Shown one piece after another: positions 9,153 to 18,086 of a stretch of DNA of 64,000 nt. Within the stretch, counting starts at the first letter, position 1, and each line of letters opens with the position of its first letter. The notes beneath the pieces are model-generated. The model worked only from the letters and a program-made list of their open reading frames with translations. It did no database searches and had not been told where the DNA came from. The position numbers and the translations under genes are program-made. Origin of the DNA: Poritiphilus flavus (GTDB lineage Bacteria; Bacteroidota; Bacteroidia; Flavobacteriales; Flavobacteriaceae); the NCBI RefSeq assembly GCF_009901585.1, contig NZ_WXYO01000006.1:434001-498000 (forward strand). The letters run 5' to 3'.

Positions 9153-9891
9153 AGACGAACCCCTTGCAGCTGAAAAGCTGGAAAGATACCTTAGGAAGTA
9201 CAGTGAGTCCATTGAGGTCATTGGCCGGTTTGATTCCCTGGAAACTGCCAGGCCCTGGATTTCTGAACACCAGAATGAGGTAGACCTTTTCTTTATGGAT
9301 GTACAGCTTACGGATGGTCTGAGTTTCGAGATCTTTACAGAGGTTCAGGTTAAAAAACCTGTAATTTTTACCACTGCCTTTGATGAATTTGCCTTGGACG
9401 CCTTTAGGGTAAACAGTATTGATTACCTGTTAAAACCGATCACCTTTACTGATCTTTCCAGGGCGCTTCAAAAACTGCGTTCCATGAAAGAACAGTTTTC
9501 TGGTGGCAAAATAACCGCTCCTCTGGTGGCCCAACTCCAAAAAAAGACTTATAAGGACCGCTTCCTGGTGAGCCTCGGGAATCACATACACTCCCTTACC
9601 ACTAAAGAAATTGCGGCTTTTTATGCGGACGGACGGGATGCTTACCTCAAATCCACGGCCGGTCGTACCTATATCATAGAATACAAAATTGAATCACTAC
9701 AAGAATTACTTGATCCCAGGCAGTTCTTTCGTGTAAATCGCGGAGTGATCGTAAATATCAACGCCATATCCGATGTGGTTGTGTATTCCAACCGCAGGCT
9801 TAAGCTCACCCTTATTTCTAAATTGGACAAAGACGTGATCGTTAGCAGAGAAAAGGTTACTCAGTTCAAACAGTGGTTCGAAGGCAGCTAG
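9133..9891 (+). CDS. LytTR-family response regulator
   Basis: A 252-residue regulator. The receiver domain spans residues about 1-120 with an acidic pocket (LEDE), the phospho-acceptor Asp56 in FFMDVQL, a conserved Thr in FTTAFDEFA and Lys in LLKPI. A LytTR DNA-binding domain follows from about 150 to 250 (FFRVNRGVIVNINAI, SNRRLKLTL). The start lies 20 bp inside the preceding pseudokinase gene, so all three genes are translated together. It should be phosphorylated by the upstream LytS kinase. Its targets are unknown; the nearest candidates are its own operon and the SDHH-repeat gene upstream. Confidence 0.9.
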   Translation: MKVAILEDEPLAAEKLERYLRKYSESIEVIGRFDSLETARPWISEHQNEVDLFFMDVQLTDGLSFEIFTEVQVKKPVIFTTAFDEFALDAFRVNSIDYLLKPITFTDLSRALQKLRSMKEQFSGGKITAPLVAQLQKKTYKDRFLVSLGNHIHSLTTKEIAAFYADGRDAYLKSTAGRTYIIEYKIESLQELLDPRQFFRVNRGVIVNINAISDVVVYSNRRLKLTLISKLDKDVIVSREKVTQFKQWFEGS

Positions 9892-10136
9892 CTGAAGTAA
9901 TTGAGCCTTACAAAATTCTTTCCGAAGCCCTTTTTTTTAGGTCATATGATTTCCATCCTGATCCGGATCATTTCCGGAAGCTTTAAGTGTATCTATTCAC
10001 CGTAAAAGCCCGTGCCACTGCAAATAGTCCGGGGATTTTAAAATTACAACCTTAAAAATTTAAAAAGAGCCATAAAAATTGTATTTTAAAAGGCCTGAGC
10101 CTGAACAAATTATTAAACACGCTAAACAAAACTCAT

Positions 10137-12245
10137 ATGAAAGTATTTGATGCTAAACACATTAAAAACATTGTATTGGTGGGAGCCCATAAAAGTGGGA
10201 AGACCACCTTGGCTGAGACCATGCTTTTTGAAGCAGGACTGATCAACAGAAGAGGATCCGTTGAAGGAAAGAACACTATTTCTGACTATCACGAAATTGA
10301 ACACGAAAGGGAAACTTCGGTATTTGCCACCCCGCTTCACACGGAATGGCGGAATTACAAGATCAATATTATCGATACTCCGGGTCTGGATGATTTTATT
10401 GGAGAGATCACTTCCTCCATTAGGGCCGCAGACACTATTGTCATGGTGCTAAACGCTCAGCACGGCGTAGAGATAGGTACTGAGATCATTTGGAACTATA
10501 TAGACACTTATCACAAGCCTACTTTGTTTGTGGTAAATCAGATCGATCATATGAATGCCAATTTTGAGGATAGTTTCAAGAGCATCAAGGAATTGGTTGG
10601 CAACAATGCCGTACAGATCCAATTTCCGATTAAACTGGACGGAGCACAATGCATAGTTGATGTGCTTAAAATGAAGTGTTATAAGTTCGGTCCGGAAGGT
10701 GGAAAGCCTGAAAAACTGGCTATACCTGAAGAACATAAGGAACTGGCAGACCGCTTGCACAACGAACTTGTGGAAAAAGCAGCGGAGAACGATGAAGAGT
10801 TAATGGAGTTGTTCTTTGATAAAGGAACCCTCAACGAAGACGAAATGAGGCAGGGCATTAAGGTTGGCATGATGAACCATGAACTTTTCCCTGTATTTTG
10901 TATGTCAGCCCTGAAGGATATGGGAAGCGGAAGGCTTATGGGCTTTATTGACAATGTAGCACCGTCTGCTACAGATCTTAAGCCAGAGCAAACTGTAGAA
11001 GGCGATATTGTACTCAATAGGAAGGATGCACCTGCATCCTTGTTTGTTTTTAAGACCATTCATCAGCCCAATTTAGGGCAGATAACCTTCTTTAAGGTCA
11101 AATCCGGGGAAGTCAATCAGAATGACAAACTAGTGAATTCCAGGACCGGTGAAACCGAAACGCTGAATCAGCTTTTCATCATGGATGGAAAGAAGCGGGA
11201 ACCGGTTTCCAAACTGGTAGTAGGGGATATTGGGGCTACGCTGAAACTCAAGCATACGGAAACCAATGACACCTTGAATAGGGGAGGCAGCAAAATGACC
11301 ATAAGGCCCATTCAATTTCCTGGGCCAAGGACGCGCAAAGCTGTATTTGCGGTAAACGAACGGGAAGAAGAAAAGCTCAGTGACGCCTTAAAGAAAATGC
11401 ATAGCCAGGATCCTACTGTCGAAGTAAAGTACTCCAAAGAGTTGAAGCAGGTTATACTGGGCTGCCAGGGTGAATTACATTTGGCTACGATTGCCTGGAC
11501 GCTCAAGAACACCTACGGAGTGGAAGCGCGTTTTGAAAAGCCAAAAATTGCCTACCGGGAGACCATACAGCGTTCTGCTTCGGCCAATTACCGGCATAAA
11601 AAACAGTCCGGTGGCGCAGGGCAGTTTGCAGAAGTACATATGAAAATAGAACCCTGGTACGAAGGTATGCCGGAGCCACAAGGATTTAATATAAGAGGTA
11701 AAGAAGAGGTGGATCTGGATTGGGGTGGAAAACTGGTCTTTTACAACTGCATCGTTGGCGGGGTGATAGATACCCGTTATCTACCCTCGATCAAGAAGGG
11801 AATTCTTGAGGTTATGGAGTCCGGACCGCTTACAGGCTCTTACATACGCGATGTAAGGGTTATGGTGCACGATGGTAAGATGCACTCGGTAGATTCCAAT
11901 GATATCGCCTTCAAAATTGCCGGGGCACACGCTTTTAAAGAGGCTTTCCTGAATGCAAAACCCAAATTGCTGGAACCTGTTCAGGAACTGACCGTCAAAG
12001 TGCCTGAAGATATGGTAGGAGGGGTGATGACCGACCTGCAATCCAGACGTTCTATCATTCAGGGAATTGAGAGTGAAGACCACTACCAGGTGTTGAGGTG
12101 CATGACTCCGGCGGCGGAACTTCATGGCTATTCCACAAACCTGAGGTCCTTAACTCAGGGCAAGGCAACATTTAATGCGGTTTTCGATTCTTTTAAAGCC
12201 GTACCTCAAAACATTCAGGAAACACTGGTGCAAAAAGACGAGTAG
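10137..12245 (+). CDS. fusA2: EF-G paralogue (EF-G2 type) with altered GTPase centre
   Basis: A 702-residue translational GTPase with full EF-G length. The P-loop is GAHKSGKT (16-23). Switch I reads YHEIEHERETS where canonical EF-G has the ERGIT motif. The G3 motif is DTPGLDDF (80-87), so the catalytic histidine of DTPGHVDF is Leu84. G4 is NQID (134-137) instead of NKMD. Domains II-V are present, with typical EF-G text in domain IV (GGAGQFAEVHMKIEP) and at the domain III/V ends. Bacteroides species are reported to carry an EF-G2 that supports translocation without GTP hydrolysis during starvation; this gene fits that type. It has its own 245-bp upstream region and stands alone. A housekeeping EF-G must be encoded elsewhere. 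Confidence 0.85.
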   Translation: MKVFDAKHIKNIVLVGAHKSGKTTLAETMLFEAGLINRRGSVEGKNTISDYHEIEHERETSVFATPLHTEWRNYKINIIDTPGLDDFIGEITSSIRAADTIVMVLNAQHGVEIGTEIIWNYIDTYHKPTLFVVNQIDHMNANFEDSFKSIKELVGNNAVQIQFPIKLDGAQCIVDVLKMKCYKFGPEGGKPEKLAIPEEHKELADRLHNELVEKAAENDEELMELFFDKGTLNEDEMRQGIKVGMMNHELFPVFCMSALKDMGSGRLMGFIDNVAPSATDLKPEQTVEGDIVLNRKDAPASLFVFKTIHQPNLGQITFFKVKSGEVNQNDKLVNSRTGETETLNQLFIMDGKKREPVSKLVVGDIGATLKLKHTETNDTLNRGGSKMTIRPIQFPGPRTRKAVFAVNEREEEKLSDALKKMHSQDPTVEVKYSKELKQVILGCQGELHLATIAWTLKNTYGVEARFEKPKIAYRETIQRSASANYRHKKQSGGAGQFAEVHMKIEPWYEGMPEPQGFNIRGKEEVDLDWGGKLVFYNCIVGGVIDTRYLPSIKKGILEVMESGPLTGSYIRDVRVMVHDGKMHSVDSNDIAFKIAGAHAFKEAFLNAKPKLLEPVQELTVKVPEDMVGGVMTDLQSRRSIIQGIESEDHYQVLRCMTPAAELHGYSTNLRSLTQGKATFNAVFDSFKAVPQNIQETLVQKDE

Positions 12246-12292
12246 TGCCTGGGTGAATCCGGAAATGTAGAGAGCCAAAACCAAATATTTTT

Positions 12293-12333
12293 CATATCTA
12301 TATTTCGCGATATGTAAATATTTTATATATTTG
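12293..12333 (+). promoter_or_regulatory. Putative ArsR operator and promoter
   Basis: CATATC (12293-12298) and GATATG (12309-12314) are exact reverse complements separated by 10 bp, the size of an ArsR operator. TATATTTG at 12326-12333 matches the Bacteroidota -7 box TAnnTTTG. The inverted repeat covers the place where a -33 element would lie, so binding there would block transcription. No clear TTG -33 box is present. Confidence 0.5.
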
Positions 12334-12337
12334 GAGT

Positions 12338-12640
12338 ATGAATGTCGTTGCGATAAGTAAAGTTTTGGCTAATGATACCCGTTTGAGTATTCTGAGATGG
12401 CTGAAAGATCCTGAAGAGAATTTTCCGCCTCATAAGGATATTGATCATTTTGATGACGGGGTCTGTGTGGGATATATTCAGGACAAAGCCGGACTTTCAC
12501 AGTCAACCATATCCACTTACCTCTCCTTAATGCAGCAGGCAGACCTTATCATTCCTACGAGACATGGTAAGTGGACCTATTACCGCCGTAATGAGGCGGT
12601 GATTGATCAGTATATGAAAAGCCTCAGGCAGATGATCTAA
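12338..12640 (+). CDS. ArsR-family winged-helix repressor
   Basis: A 100-residue winged-helix regulator. The N-terminal helix MNVVAISKVLANDTRLSIL is typical of ArsR proteins. A recognition helix LSQSTISTYLSLMQQADL and a wing with TRHGKWTYYRRN follow. Compared with common ArsR proteins there is an acidic insertion of about 20 residues (PPHKDIDHFDDGVCVGYI) between the first helix and the helix-turn-helix, which holds His, Asp and Cys and might be the ligand site. The ATG lies only 5 bp from a -7-like box, so the message may be almost leaderless. It probably represses itself through the inverted repeat at 12293-12314. The racemase gene 191 bp downstream is a possible second target. Confidence 0.85.
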   Translation: MNVVAISKVLANDTRLSILRWLKDPEENFPPHKDIDHFDDGVCVGYIQDKAGLSQSTISTYLSLMQQADLIIPTRHGKWTYYRRNEAVIDQYMKSLRQMI

Positions 12641-12652
12641 TTTTTTTATTTA

Positions 12653-12668
12653 AACATATCGATGTTTC
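12653..12668. promoter_or_regulatory. Palindrome AAACAT-ATCG-ATGTTT downstream of arsR-type gene
   Basis: The six outer bases on each side are exact reverse complements around a 4-bp centre. It lies 13 bp after the regulator's stop codon and upstream of the racemase gene. It contains CATATC, also present in the operator before the regulator, so it may be a second binding site; it has no T-run and is not a convincing terminator. Confidence 0.35.
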
Positions 12669-12831
12669 TCGAAATCTAAAAATGAAAATATGTATACCAT
12701 TGTTGAAGCAGGGGAGTGCCAGACTTGCCACTCCGGACCGAAAAAAAAAGTTCTTCTTCTGAGAAGGGGTTTGCAATTGCTACTATCTTTAAGAATTCAA
12801 AATGCAGAGCATTTAGTTAAAATGAAATAAT

Positions 12832-13545
12832 ATGAAAACCATTGGATTAATTGGTGGGATGAGCTGGGAGTCATCCAAAGTGTATTACGAATACCTGAAC
12901 AGAAGAACCCAGGAGTTGCTGGGAGGTTCTCACTCGAGTAAGAATATTATGGTTACTGTGGATTTTGCTGAAATTGAACGTTGGTCTTTCGATGGGAATT
13001 GGGAAGCCATCGGAGAACTTATGAAAGAATCCGCTCAAAAACTGGAACTGGCGGGAGCCGATATTATTTTGCTCTGTACAAATACCATCCACCTGGTAAG
13101 TGACGCTATCACACAAAATGTCAATATACCCTTTATACATATAGCAGACGCCACTGGGGAGGCCATAAAAGCCCAAAATCTTAAAAAAGTTGGATTGCTG
13201 GGAACCGCCTTCACCATGGAGAAGGATTTTTATACCGGCTACATCCGGGATAAGTACGATATTGAGGTAATTATTCCCAAAGCCGGGGACAGGCAAACGG
13301 TTCATAAGATCATTTATGACGAACTGGTAAAAGGGATCTTCACCGAGGAGTCCAGGAAGAAGTGTATGGAAATTATCCAAAGGCTAAGTGATGCCGGTGC
13401 AGAGGGAATTATTCTGGGTTGTACGGAACTTCCGCTTCTCATTCCGGAAGCAAGTGTAGACCTACCCACCTTCGATACCAGCCGTATTCATGTTTACAAA
13501 GCCGTGGACTGGGCTTTAGACAGGACGGCGGCTACAATGGCCTAG
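12832..13545 (+). CDS. Aspartate/glutamate racemase-family protein
   Basis: A 237-residue protein of the Asp/Glu racemase superfamily. The N-terminus MKTIGLIGGMSWESS is characteristic of the RacD/YgeA branch. The two catalytic cysteines sit in LLCTNTIH (near residue 83) and ILGCTELPLLI (near residue 200). Such cytosolic enzymes are PLP-independent and interconvert D- and L-amino acids by two-base Cys/Cys chemistry. The length agrees with the family. It lies downstream of the ArsR gene on the same strand with 191 bp between and converges with the hydrolase gene after 4 bp. The actual amino acid substrate is not predictable. Confidence 0.88.
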   Translation: MKTIGLIGGMSWESSKVYYEYLNRRTQELLGGSHSSKNIMVTVDFAEIERWSFDGNWEAIGELMKESAQKLELAGADIILLCTNTIHLVSDAITQNVNIPFIHIADATGEAIKAQNLKKVGLLGTAFTMEKDFYTGYIRDKYDIEVIIPKAGDRQTVHKIIYDELVKGIFTEESRKKCMEIIQRLSDAGAEGIILGCTELPLLIPEASVDLPTFDTSRIHVYKAVDWALDRTAATMA

Positions 13546-13549
13546 CATC

Positions 13550-14374
13550 TTATTTTAAGTTGGATTGAACCGCATTAGCGCCCTTGAACAATCTAAGGAT
13601 TTCCGCAATGGTTTGTTCAGGGGCGTTTCTATGGATATAATGCCCGCTCTCTTCCACAATAATATGCCTGCTATTGGTTGACAATTCTGCGAGCTCTGCT
13701 TGAAATTCCAACCATTTTTCGCGCATCCTTTTACCACCTAAAGACGCTGGCTTACCCGCTGTAAGCACAGTTATGGGTATATCGGGAAAGTCAGGGGCTT
13801 CCCGAAAGGATTCGGAAGTAGAATGGACAATATCCAGTTCATATTGTCTTTGGCTGTTTTCAATAGAACTGGTAAGTACCAAATACATCAGGTCCTGCTC
13901 GTTTTTGAAGTATTCAAATTGTTCCGGATGTGAGGCCTCTATAAACACAACGGCTGCCGTCTCCTCAGGATAAAGCCGGGCAAACATATTGGCATACAGG
14001 CCGCCCAGTGAATGGCCTATCACAATATACGGCGGGCGAACCCTTTTGGCTACGAGGTTGGCGTGAAGCTGTCGGGCCACTTCTGTAACATTTTTAGGGG
14101 CATCTTTAAGATTACTATTCCCATAACCCGGCCGGTTGTAGGCGTAAACCCTGGTGTGCTGGGCAAGCGAATCCAATATGGTGTCCCAGGTATCCATTTC
14201 AGGGCCTAGTCCGGTCTCAAAGACCAAAGTTGGAGCGCCTTCTCCTTCCAATACGAATTCCATTTTCTTTCCGTATTTGCTGGTTTGCTGTACATTGTCC
14301 AGGGAGGAACACCCCGTCAAAAAGAGGAATAAAGCCAGAAGGCTACTCAGTTGAAACAGTATCGACCTTTTCAT
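13550..14374 (-). CDS. Alpha/beta-hydrolase lipoprotein
   Basis: A 274-residue protein with a lipoprotein signal (hydrophobic stretch then LTGC, Cys22). The alpha/beta-hydrolase core shows the nucleophile elbow GHSLGG with Ser122, an oxyanion region around ETGLGPEMDTW, and the catalytic His in ESGHYIHR near residue 247. It is probably anchored in the envelope and cleaves an ester or amide; the substrate is unknown. It is transcribed toward the racemase gene and separated from the divergent dehydrogenase gene by about 160 bp. Confidence 0.85.
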   Translation of the reverse strand: MKRSILFQLSSLLALFLFLTGCSSLDNVQQTSKYGKKMEFVLEGEGAPTLVFETGLGPEMDTWDTILDSLAQHTRVYAYNRPGYGNSNLKDAPKNVTEVARQLHANLVAKRVRPPYIVIGHSLGGLYANMFARLYPEETAAVVFIEASHPEQFEYFKNEQDLMYLVLTSSIENSQRQYELDIVHSTSESFREAPDFPDIPITVLTAGKPASLGGKRMREKWLEFQAELAELSTNSRHIIVEESGHYIHRNAPEQTIAEILRLFKGANAVQSNLK

Positions 14375-14537
14375 AATTACAATAATTTGACCCTAAGTGT
14401 ATTCAACAGTCTGCATGATAGCTTTTATATGGTAAATAATCCATGACAAACATCATATAAGGGTATTTCTTGTTATTAAGACGAAGAAGCCATGGGAAAT
14501 TGGTACATTGAGGGTGATAATTTTGAATCGCAGAGGC

Positions 14538-15584
14538 ATGAGAGCCGCTATTTATGAAAAGTTTGGAGGTTCTATAAAGATAGACCAGGTTCCGGATCCT
14601 GAACCGTCTGCACATGGCGTTGTCATCAAAGTAATGGCAAGTGGTCTTTGCCTGAGTGATTGGCATGGGTGGATGGGCCACGACCCCGACATTGAACTAC
14701 CTCATGTTCCCGGGCACGAACTTGCCGGAATAGTGATAGCAAAGGGGAAGAGTGTCAAAAAATGGGCCGCCGGACAACGGGTTACGGTACCCTTTGTAGG
14801 CGGATGCGGGCATTGTAGGTATTGTAATTCCGGAAACCAGCAGGTCTGTGATAACCAGTTTCAACCGGGTTTTACGGCCTGGGGTTCTTTTGCGGAGTAC
14901 GTTGCCATAGATTATGCCGATGAGAACCTGGTACTGCTGCCCGGCAATCTTGATTTTACGGCAGCGGCCAGCCTCGGTTGCCGGTTCATAACAGCTTACA
15001 GGGCTATAAAACACCAGGGCAAATTGTTAGCCGGGCAGTATGTGGCAGTACACGGTTGTGGAGGAGTAGGGCTTTCGGCCATTCAAATTGCCGCGGCACT
15101 TGGAGGTAGGGTAATTGCTGTGGATATTTCTGATGAAAAGTGTATGCTTGCCAAAGAATTAGGTGCAGCGTTTAGCCTGAACGCTAACTCAGTCAATGTT
15201 CCTGAAGCGATCCGGGAGATCAGCAGGGGAGGTGTAGATCTTTCTATAGATGCCTTAGGCCATACGGATACCTGTCTTAATTCTATTCTAAGCCTGAAAA
15301 AGAGAGGCAAACATGTGCAGGTAGGTTTAATGACGGGGGAACATAACCATCCGGCCATACCGATGCCATTGGTCATAGCCAATGAACTGGAAATTCTTGG
15401 AAGCCACGGAATGCAGGCGCACAAATACCCCGAAATGTTTGAATTGGTAAAAACGGCAGGTATTGACTTGAACGGCATGCTTACCAGGACCATTGGTTTG
15501 GACGAAGTACCTGAAAGCCTGAGCAACCTCAACCGTGATACCTCAGCGGGAATTACCGCACTTGTCTTTGACAAACCGGTTTAG
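14538..15584 (+). CDS. Zinc-dependent alcohol dehydrogenase
   Basis: A 348-residue medium-chain dehydrogenase. The ATG at 14538 gives the family-typical start MRAAIYEKFG; an in-frame TTG at 14508 is less likely. Catalytic zinc ligands are visible at Cys38 and His60-Glu61 (PGHELAG). The structural zinc lobe is complete: Cys90, Cys93, Cys96 and Cys104. The NAD(P) motif GCGGVGLSAIQIA lies near residue 180. It probably oxidises an alcohol or sugar alcohol in the cytosol. The gene ends one base into an upstream GTG frame of the DUF1080 gene, whose true start is 48 bp later, so the two form an operon. It opens the sugar-metabolism cluster. Confidence 0.9.
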   Translation: MRAAIYEKFGGSIKIDQVPDPEPSAHGVVIKVMASGLCLSDWHGWMGHDPDIELPHVPGHELAGIVIAKGKSVKKWAAGQRVTVPFVGGCGHCRYCNSGNQQVCDNQFQPGFTAWGSFAEYVAIDYADENLVLLPGNLDFTAAASLGCRFITAYRAIKHQGKLLAGQYVAVHGCGGVGLSAIQIAAALGGRVIAVDISDEKCMLAKELGAAFSLNANSVNVPEAIREISRGGVDLSIDALGHTDTCLNSILSLKKRGKHVQVGLMTGEHNHPAIPMPLVIANELEILGSHGMQAHKYPEMFELVKTAGIDLNGMLTRTIGLDEVPESLSNLNRDTSAGITALVFDKPV

Positions 15585-15631
15585 TGGAAGACCAAATTGA
15601 TAGAAAGAATGATCCAATAAAAACTCAAATT

Positions 15632-16330
15632 ATGAAGTACCTATTGAAAGTAGCCTTAACCCTAATAGTGCTCATCAGTATTTGTTGTTGCAAAAGGGCT
15701 CCTGAAGCAGCCAGCCTGTTCAATGGGAAGGATTTGCGTGGCTGGCACATGGATGTACCTGAGAAGGATAGTATTCCGGAAAGCCGGGATCCCTTTATTG
15801 TCAGGGAGGGTATGCTGGTAAGCCTTGGAACTCCCCCGGGTCATTTGATCACGGACGATTCCTATACAAACTACCGACTGGAGGTGGAATACCGTTTTCC
15901 CGGGAAACCTGGTAACTGCGGGGTGCTGGTACACGCCTCTACGCCGCGAGCCCTTTATAAAATGTTCCCCAAATCTGTAGAAGTGCAGATGATGCATGAA
16001 AATGCCGGAGATTTCTGGTGTATCGTTGAAGACATCACTACCGATAATATGGTTGAACGCCGCGGCCCTGAAGCGGATTGGGGTATTACGGAAGGAAAGC
16101 TTCGACGGATAAAAAACCTCACGGACGACTCGGAAAAGCCGTTGGGACAATGGAATTCAATGACTGTGGAATGCCTGGAGGACGAGGTCAAGGTTTGGGT
16201 GAACGGGGATCTGGTCAATCACGGTTATAAGGCCACTGCCAGGCAGGGACAAATCGCCATTCAGGCAGAAGGGGCGGAGGTAGAGTTTAGAAAACTGGTG
16301 TTGCAACCCATAAAAAAGCTTACGGATTGA
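15632..16330 (+). CDS. DUF1080 / 3-keto-disaccharide hydrolase-type lipoprotein
   Basis: A 232-residue protein from the ATG at 15632, chosen because it puts a lipoprotein signal (hydrophobic run followed by CCCKR) at the N-terminus. The mature part is a single DUF1080 concanavalin-like domain: LFNGKDLRGWHMD, then GNCGVLVHA, a central motif with KSVEVQMMH, and the C-terminal GQIAIQAEGAEVEFRKL. Members of this family are known from Bacteroidota as 3-keto-glucoside hydrolases or lyases. The inferred role is cleavage of an oxidised glycoside in the periplasm. Its 3' end overlaps the converging isomerase gene by 11 bp. No Gfo/Idh/MocA dehydrogenase that would make the 3-keto group is present in this window. 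Confidence 0.85.
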   Translation: MKYLLKVALTLIVLISICCCKRAPEAASLFNGKDLRGWHMDVPEKDSIPESRDPFIVREGMLVSLGTPPGHLITDDSYTNYRLEVEYRFPGKPGNCGVLVHASTPRALYKMFPKSVEVQMMHENAGDFWCIVEDITTDNMVERRGPEADWGITEGKLRRIKNLTDDSEKPLGQWNSMTVECLEDEVKVWVNGDLVNHGYKATARQGQIAIQAEGAEVEFRKLVLQPIKKLTD

Positions 16331-17213
16331 CAGGCCAGTACTGCATCATTTTCTGTCGTACGAAATCCACACTTCGTACCAATTGATCCATACCGTCTAC
16401 GCCATCCTCAATACTTATCCAGCCATTAAAACAAGCGGTTTTCAGCAGAGAAAAAATGGCATCATAATCATTAAGCCCTTTTCCGACCTCCCCGTGCCTT
16501 AGTCTTTTGGCATAACCCAGGCTGTCCATCTCCTCATTTCTAAGATCCTCCAGAGTGCCGGAAATAAGATATCGGTCACTGGCATGCATGGTTTTGACAC
16601 GGTCAACAACTTTGGCGAGCAATTCCAAGGGATCGTCCCCGGCAAGAAATGCATTACTGGGATCGTAATTCACACCAAAATTCGGATGATCTATCCGCTC
16701 GACCAGTTTGCAGAATACCCCCATTTTCTGCGCGAATTCCGGATAGTGCCAAAAGTCGTCCTTATAGTGGTTCTCTATGATCAGGGTAATACCTAATGCA
16801 CTCGCGTAAGCCAGGGATTCCTCAATACAGTCTACAGCCATTTTGAGCCCTTCCTCCTCTGTGAGTTCGGGCCTGCGCTGACCGGACAACACCCGGCAAT
16901 ACTGACCACCAAGGGTATGGATCATATCTATCCATCGGAACTGCTTTTCGACCTCTTTACGCCTGAGAGCGGCATCAGTCAGCGTAAAATCGGGAGAGCA
17001 ACAGAGCATGGGGATCTTTTTCCCTTTGTCTTCCACCATACTGCGAAAAATGGTCCAGTTCTTTTCGTCCTGCATCTCCAGGAAGCCGGCATACCATTCA
17101 AGCCCGTCTACATCGAGCTCTGTAGCCAGGGCTATCCATTCAGAAAGTTTCATGCTACCATCCTTACAGAGTGCCTGCATAAACGCTTTTGGAAATACGG
17201 CTAGTTTTGGCAA
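16320..17213 (-). CDS. Sugar phosphate isomerase/epimerase-family TIM barrel
   Basis: A 297-residue cytosolic protein of the AP-endonuclease-2-like TIM-barrel family. Metal-ligand positions are recognisable: Glu in IIENHYKDDF, Asp in VNYDPSNAF, His in TMHASDRYL and Glu in WISIEDGVDG. This family isomerises or epimerises ketoses and keto-sugar derivatives. It is the last gene of a minus-strand run (hexulose-phosphate-synthase-like, dehydrogenase, SDR, isomerase) and overlaps the convergent DUF1080 gene by 11 bp, which ties it to the same pathway. It lacks a signal peptide, unlike the related proteins encoded at 35262-36158. Confidence 0.85.
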   Translation of the reverse strand: MPKLAVFPKAFMQALCKDGSMKLSEWIALATELDVDGLEWYAGFLEMQDEKNWTIFRSMVEDKGKKIPMLCCSPDFTLTDAALRRKEVEKQFRWIDMIHTLGGQYCRVLSGQRRPELTEEEGLKMAVDCIEESLAYASALGITLIIENHYKDDFWHYPEFAQKMGVFCKLVERIDHPNFGVNYDPSNAFLAGDDPLELLAKVVDRVKTMHASDRYLISGTLEDLRNEEMDSLGYAKRLRHGEVGKGLNDYDAIFSLLKTACFNGWISIEDGVDGMDQLVRSVDFVRQKMMQYWPVNP

Positions 17214-17261
17214 AACAGGAGAATAATGATTCTTGGTATTATTTAAGGTTTAAGTGCTTTT

Positions 17262-18065
17262 TCATTTGAGAAAGCCTTCCCATCTTTTGGGCAGGTTCCT
17301 GCCGATCATCGGGAATTGTTCGAGTTCCAGTACCTGGGCGCTGATGGGGCCGCATTCATCCGAAATCAAATAAGCCGCTCCGGCTGCAATTTCAGCTGGT
17401 TCCAGGATACGGCGGCTGGGTGCAAAAAGGTCGGGTAATTCCCTGAACCAGTCGTCCTTCATTCCCTGTTCTCTCTGGTTTATCTTCTCATTATCCGTAA
17501 GAACCCACCCGGGATTGATCTGGTTTACACGTACTCCGTAATCCCGGAATAAGCTATCTCCCAGGTTCCGGCTTAGGGTCATTAAGGCTCCTTTTGAGAT
17601 GCTGTAAGCCAGAAGGTCAGGTTCTCCGCTCCAGGAATTGATCGAGCCGATGTTGAGCACATTTCCTTTGGATTCAGCAAGATGGGGTAGTGCAGCCCGG
17701 ATCATGGCAAAGGGAGCTACGGTGTTGATCTCAAGCATATTCCTTAAGAAATCCAGATCTGTGCTCTTAATATTGGAGGACGAGATCAGTGCGGCATTAT
17801 TTACAAGCACATCCAACCTTCCAAATTGAGCTATGGCAAAATCGATCAGGGATTCCGGAACCCCTGCTTCCGTAATATCAGCTGTATAGGTCGCTATATG
17901 TTCTTTAGATCTGCCCTGGAGGAACTGCTCGGCCTTCTCTTCCCTTAAACCATTAACCACTACTTTCGCACCCTCTTCCAGGCAACGATTCGCAATGGCC
18001 TTACCAATGCCGGTATAGCCACCTGTTATCAAAACAATTTTATCCTTTAAACGCATAATGCTCAA
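17262..18065 (-). CDS. SDR-family oxidoreductase
   Basis: A 267-residue SDR. The cofactor motif TGGYTGIG lies at 14-21, NNAA at 89-92 takes the place of NNAG, and the catalytic residues are Ser141, Tyr154 and Lys158 (YSISK). The C-terminal tail after residue 240 is longer than usual and rich in aromatic residues (RNLPKRWEGF), which may cover the active site. An in-frame ATG at codon 4 is an alternative start. It lies 21 bp downstream of the zinc dehydrogenase and 48 bp upstream of the isomerase gene, consistent with one catabolic operon. A sugar or sugar-acid dehydrogenase role is inferred from context only. Confidence 0.87.
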   Translation of the reverse strand: MSIMRLKDKIVLITGGYTGIGKAIANRCLEEGAKVVVNGLREEKAEQFLQGRSKEHIATYTADITEAGVPESLIDFAIAQFGRLDVLVNNAALISSSNIKSTDLDFLRNMLEINTVAPFAMIRAALPHLAESKGNVLNIGSINSWSGEPDLLAYSISKGALMTLSRNLGDSLFRDYGVRVNQINPGWVLTDNEKINQREQGMKDDWFRELPDLFAPSRRILEPAEIAAGAAYLISDECGPISAQVLELEQFPMIGRNLPKRWEGFLK

Positions 18066-18086
18066 ATTACCGGATTGCTGAAAATC

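Noticed and set aside
12871-13380. 169-codon minus-strand frame in the racemase gene
   Set aside because: It is antisense to a gene with both catalytic cysteine motifs.
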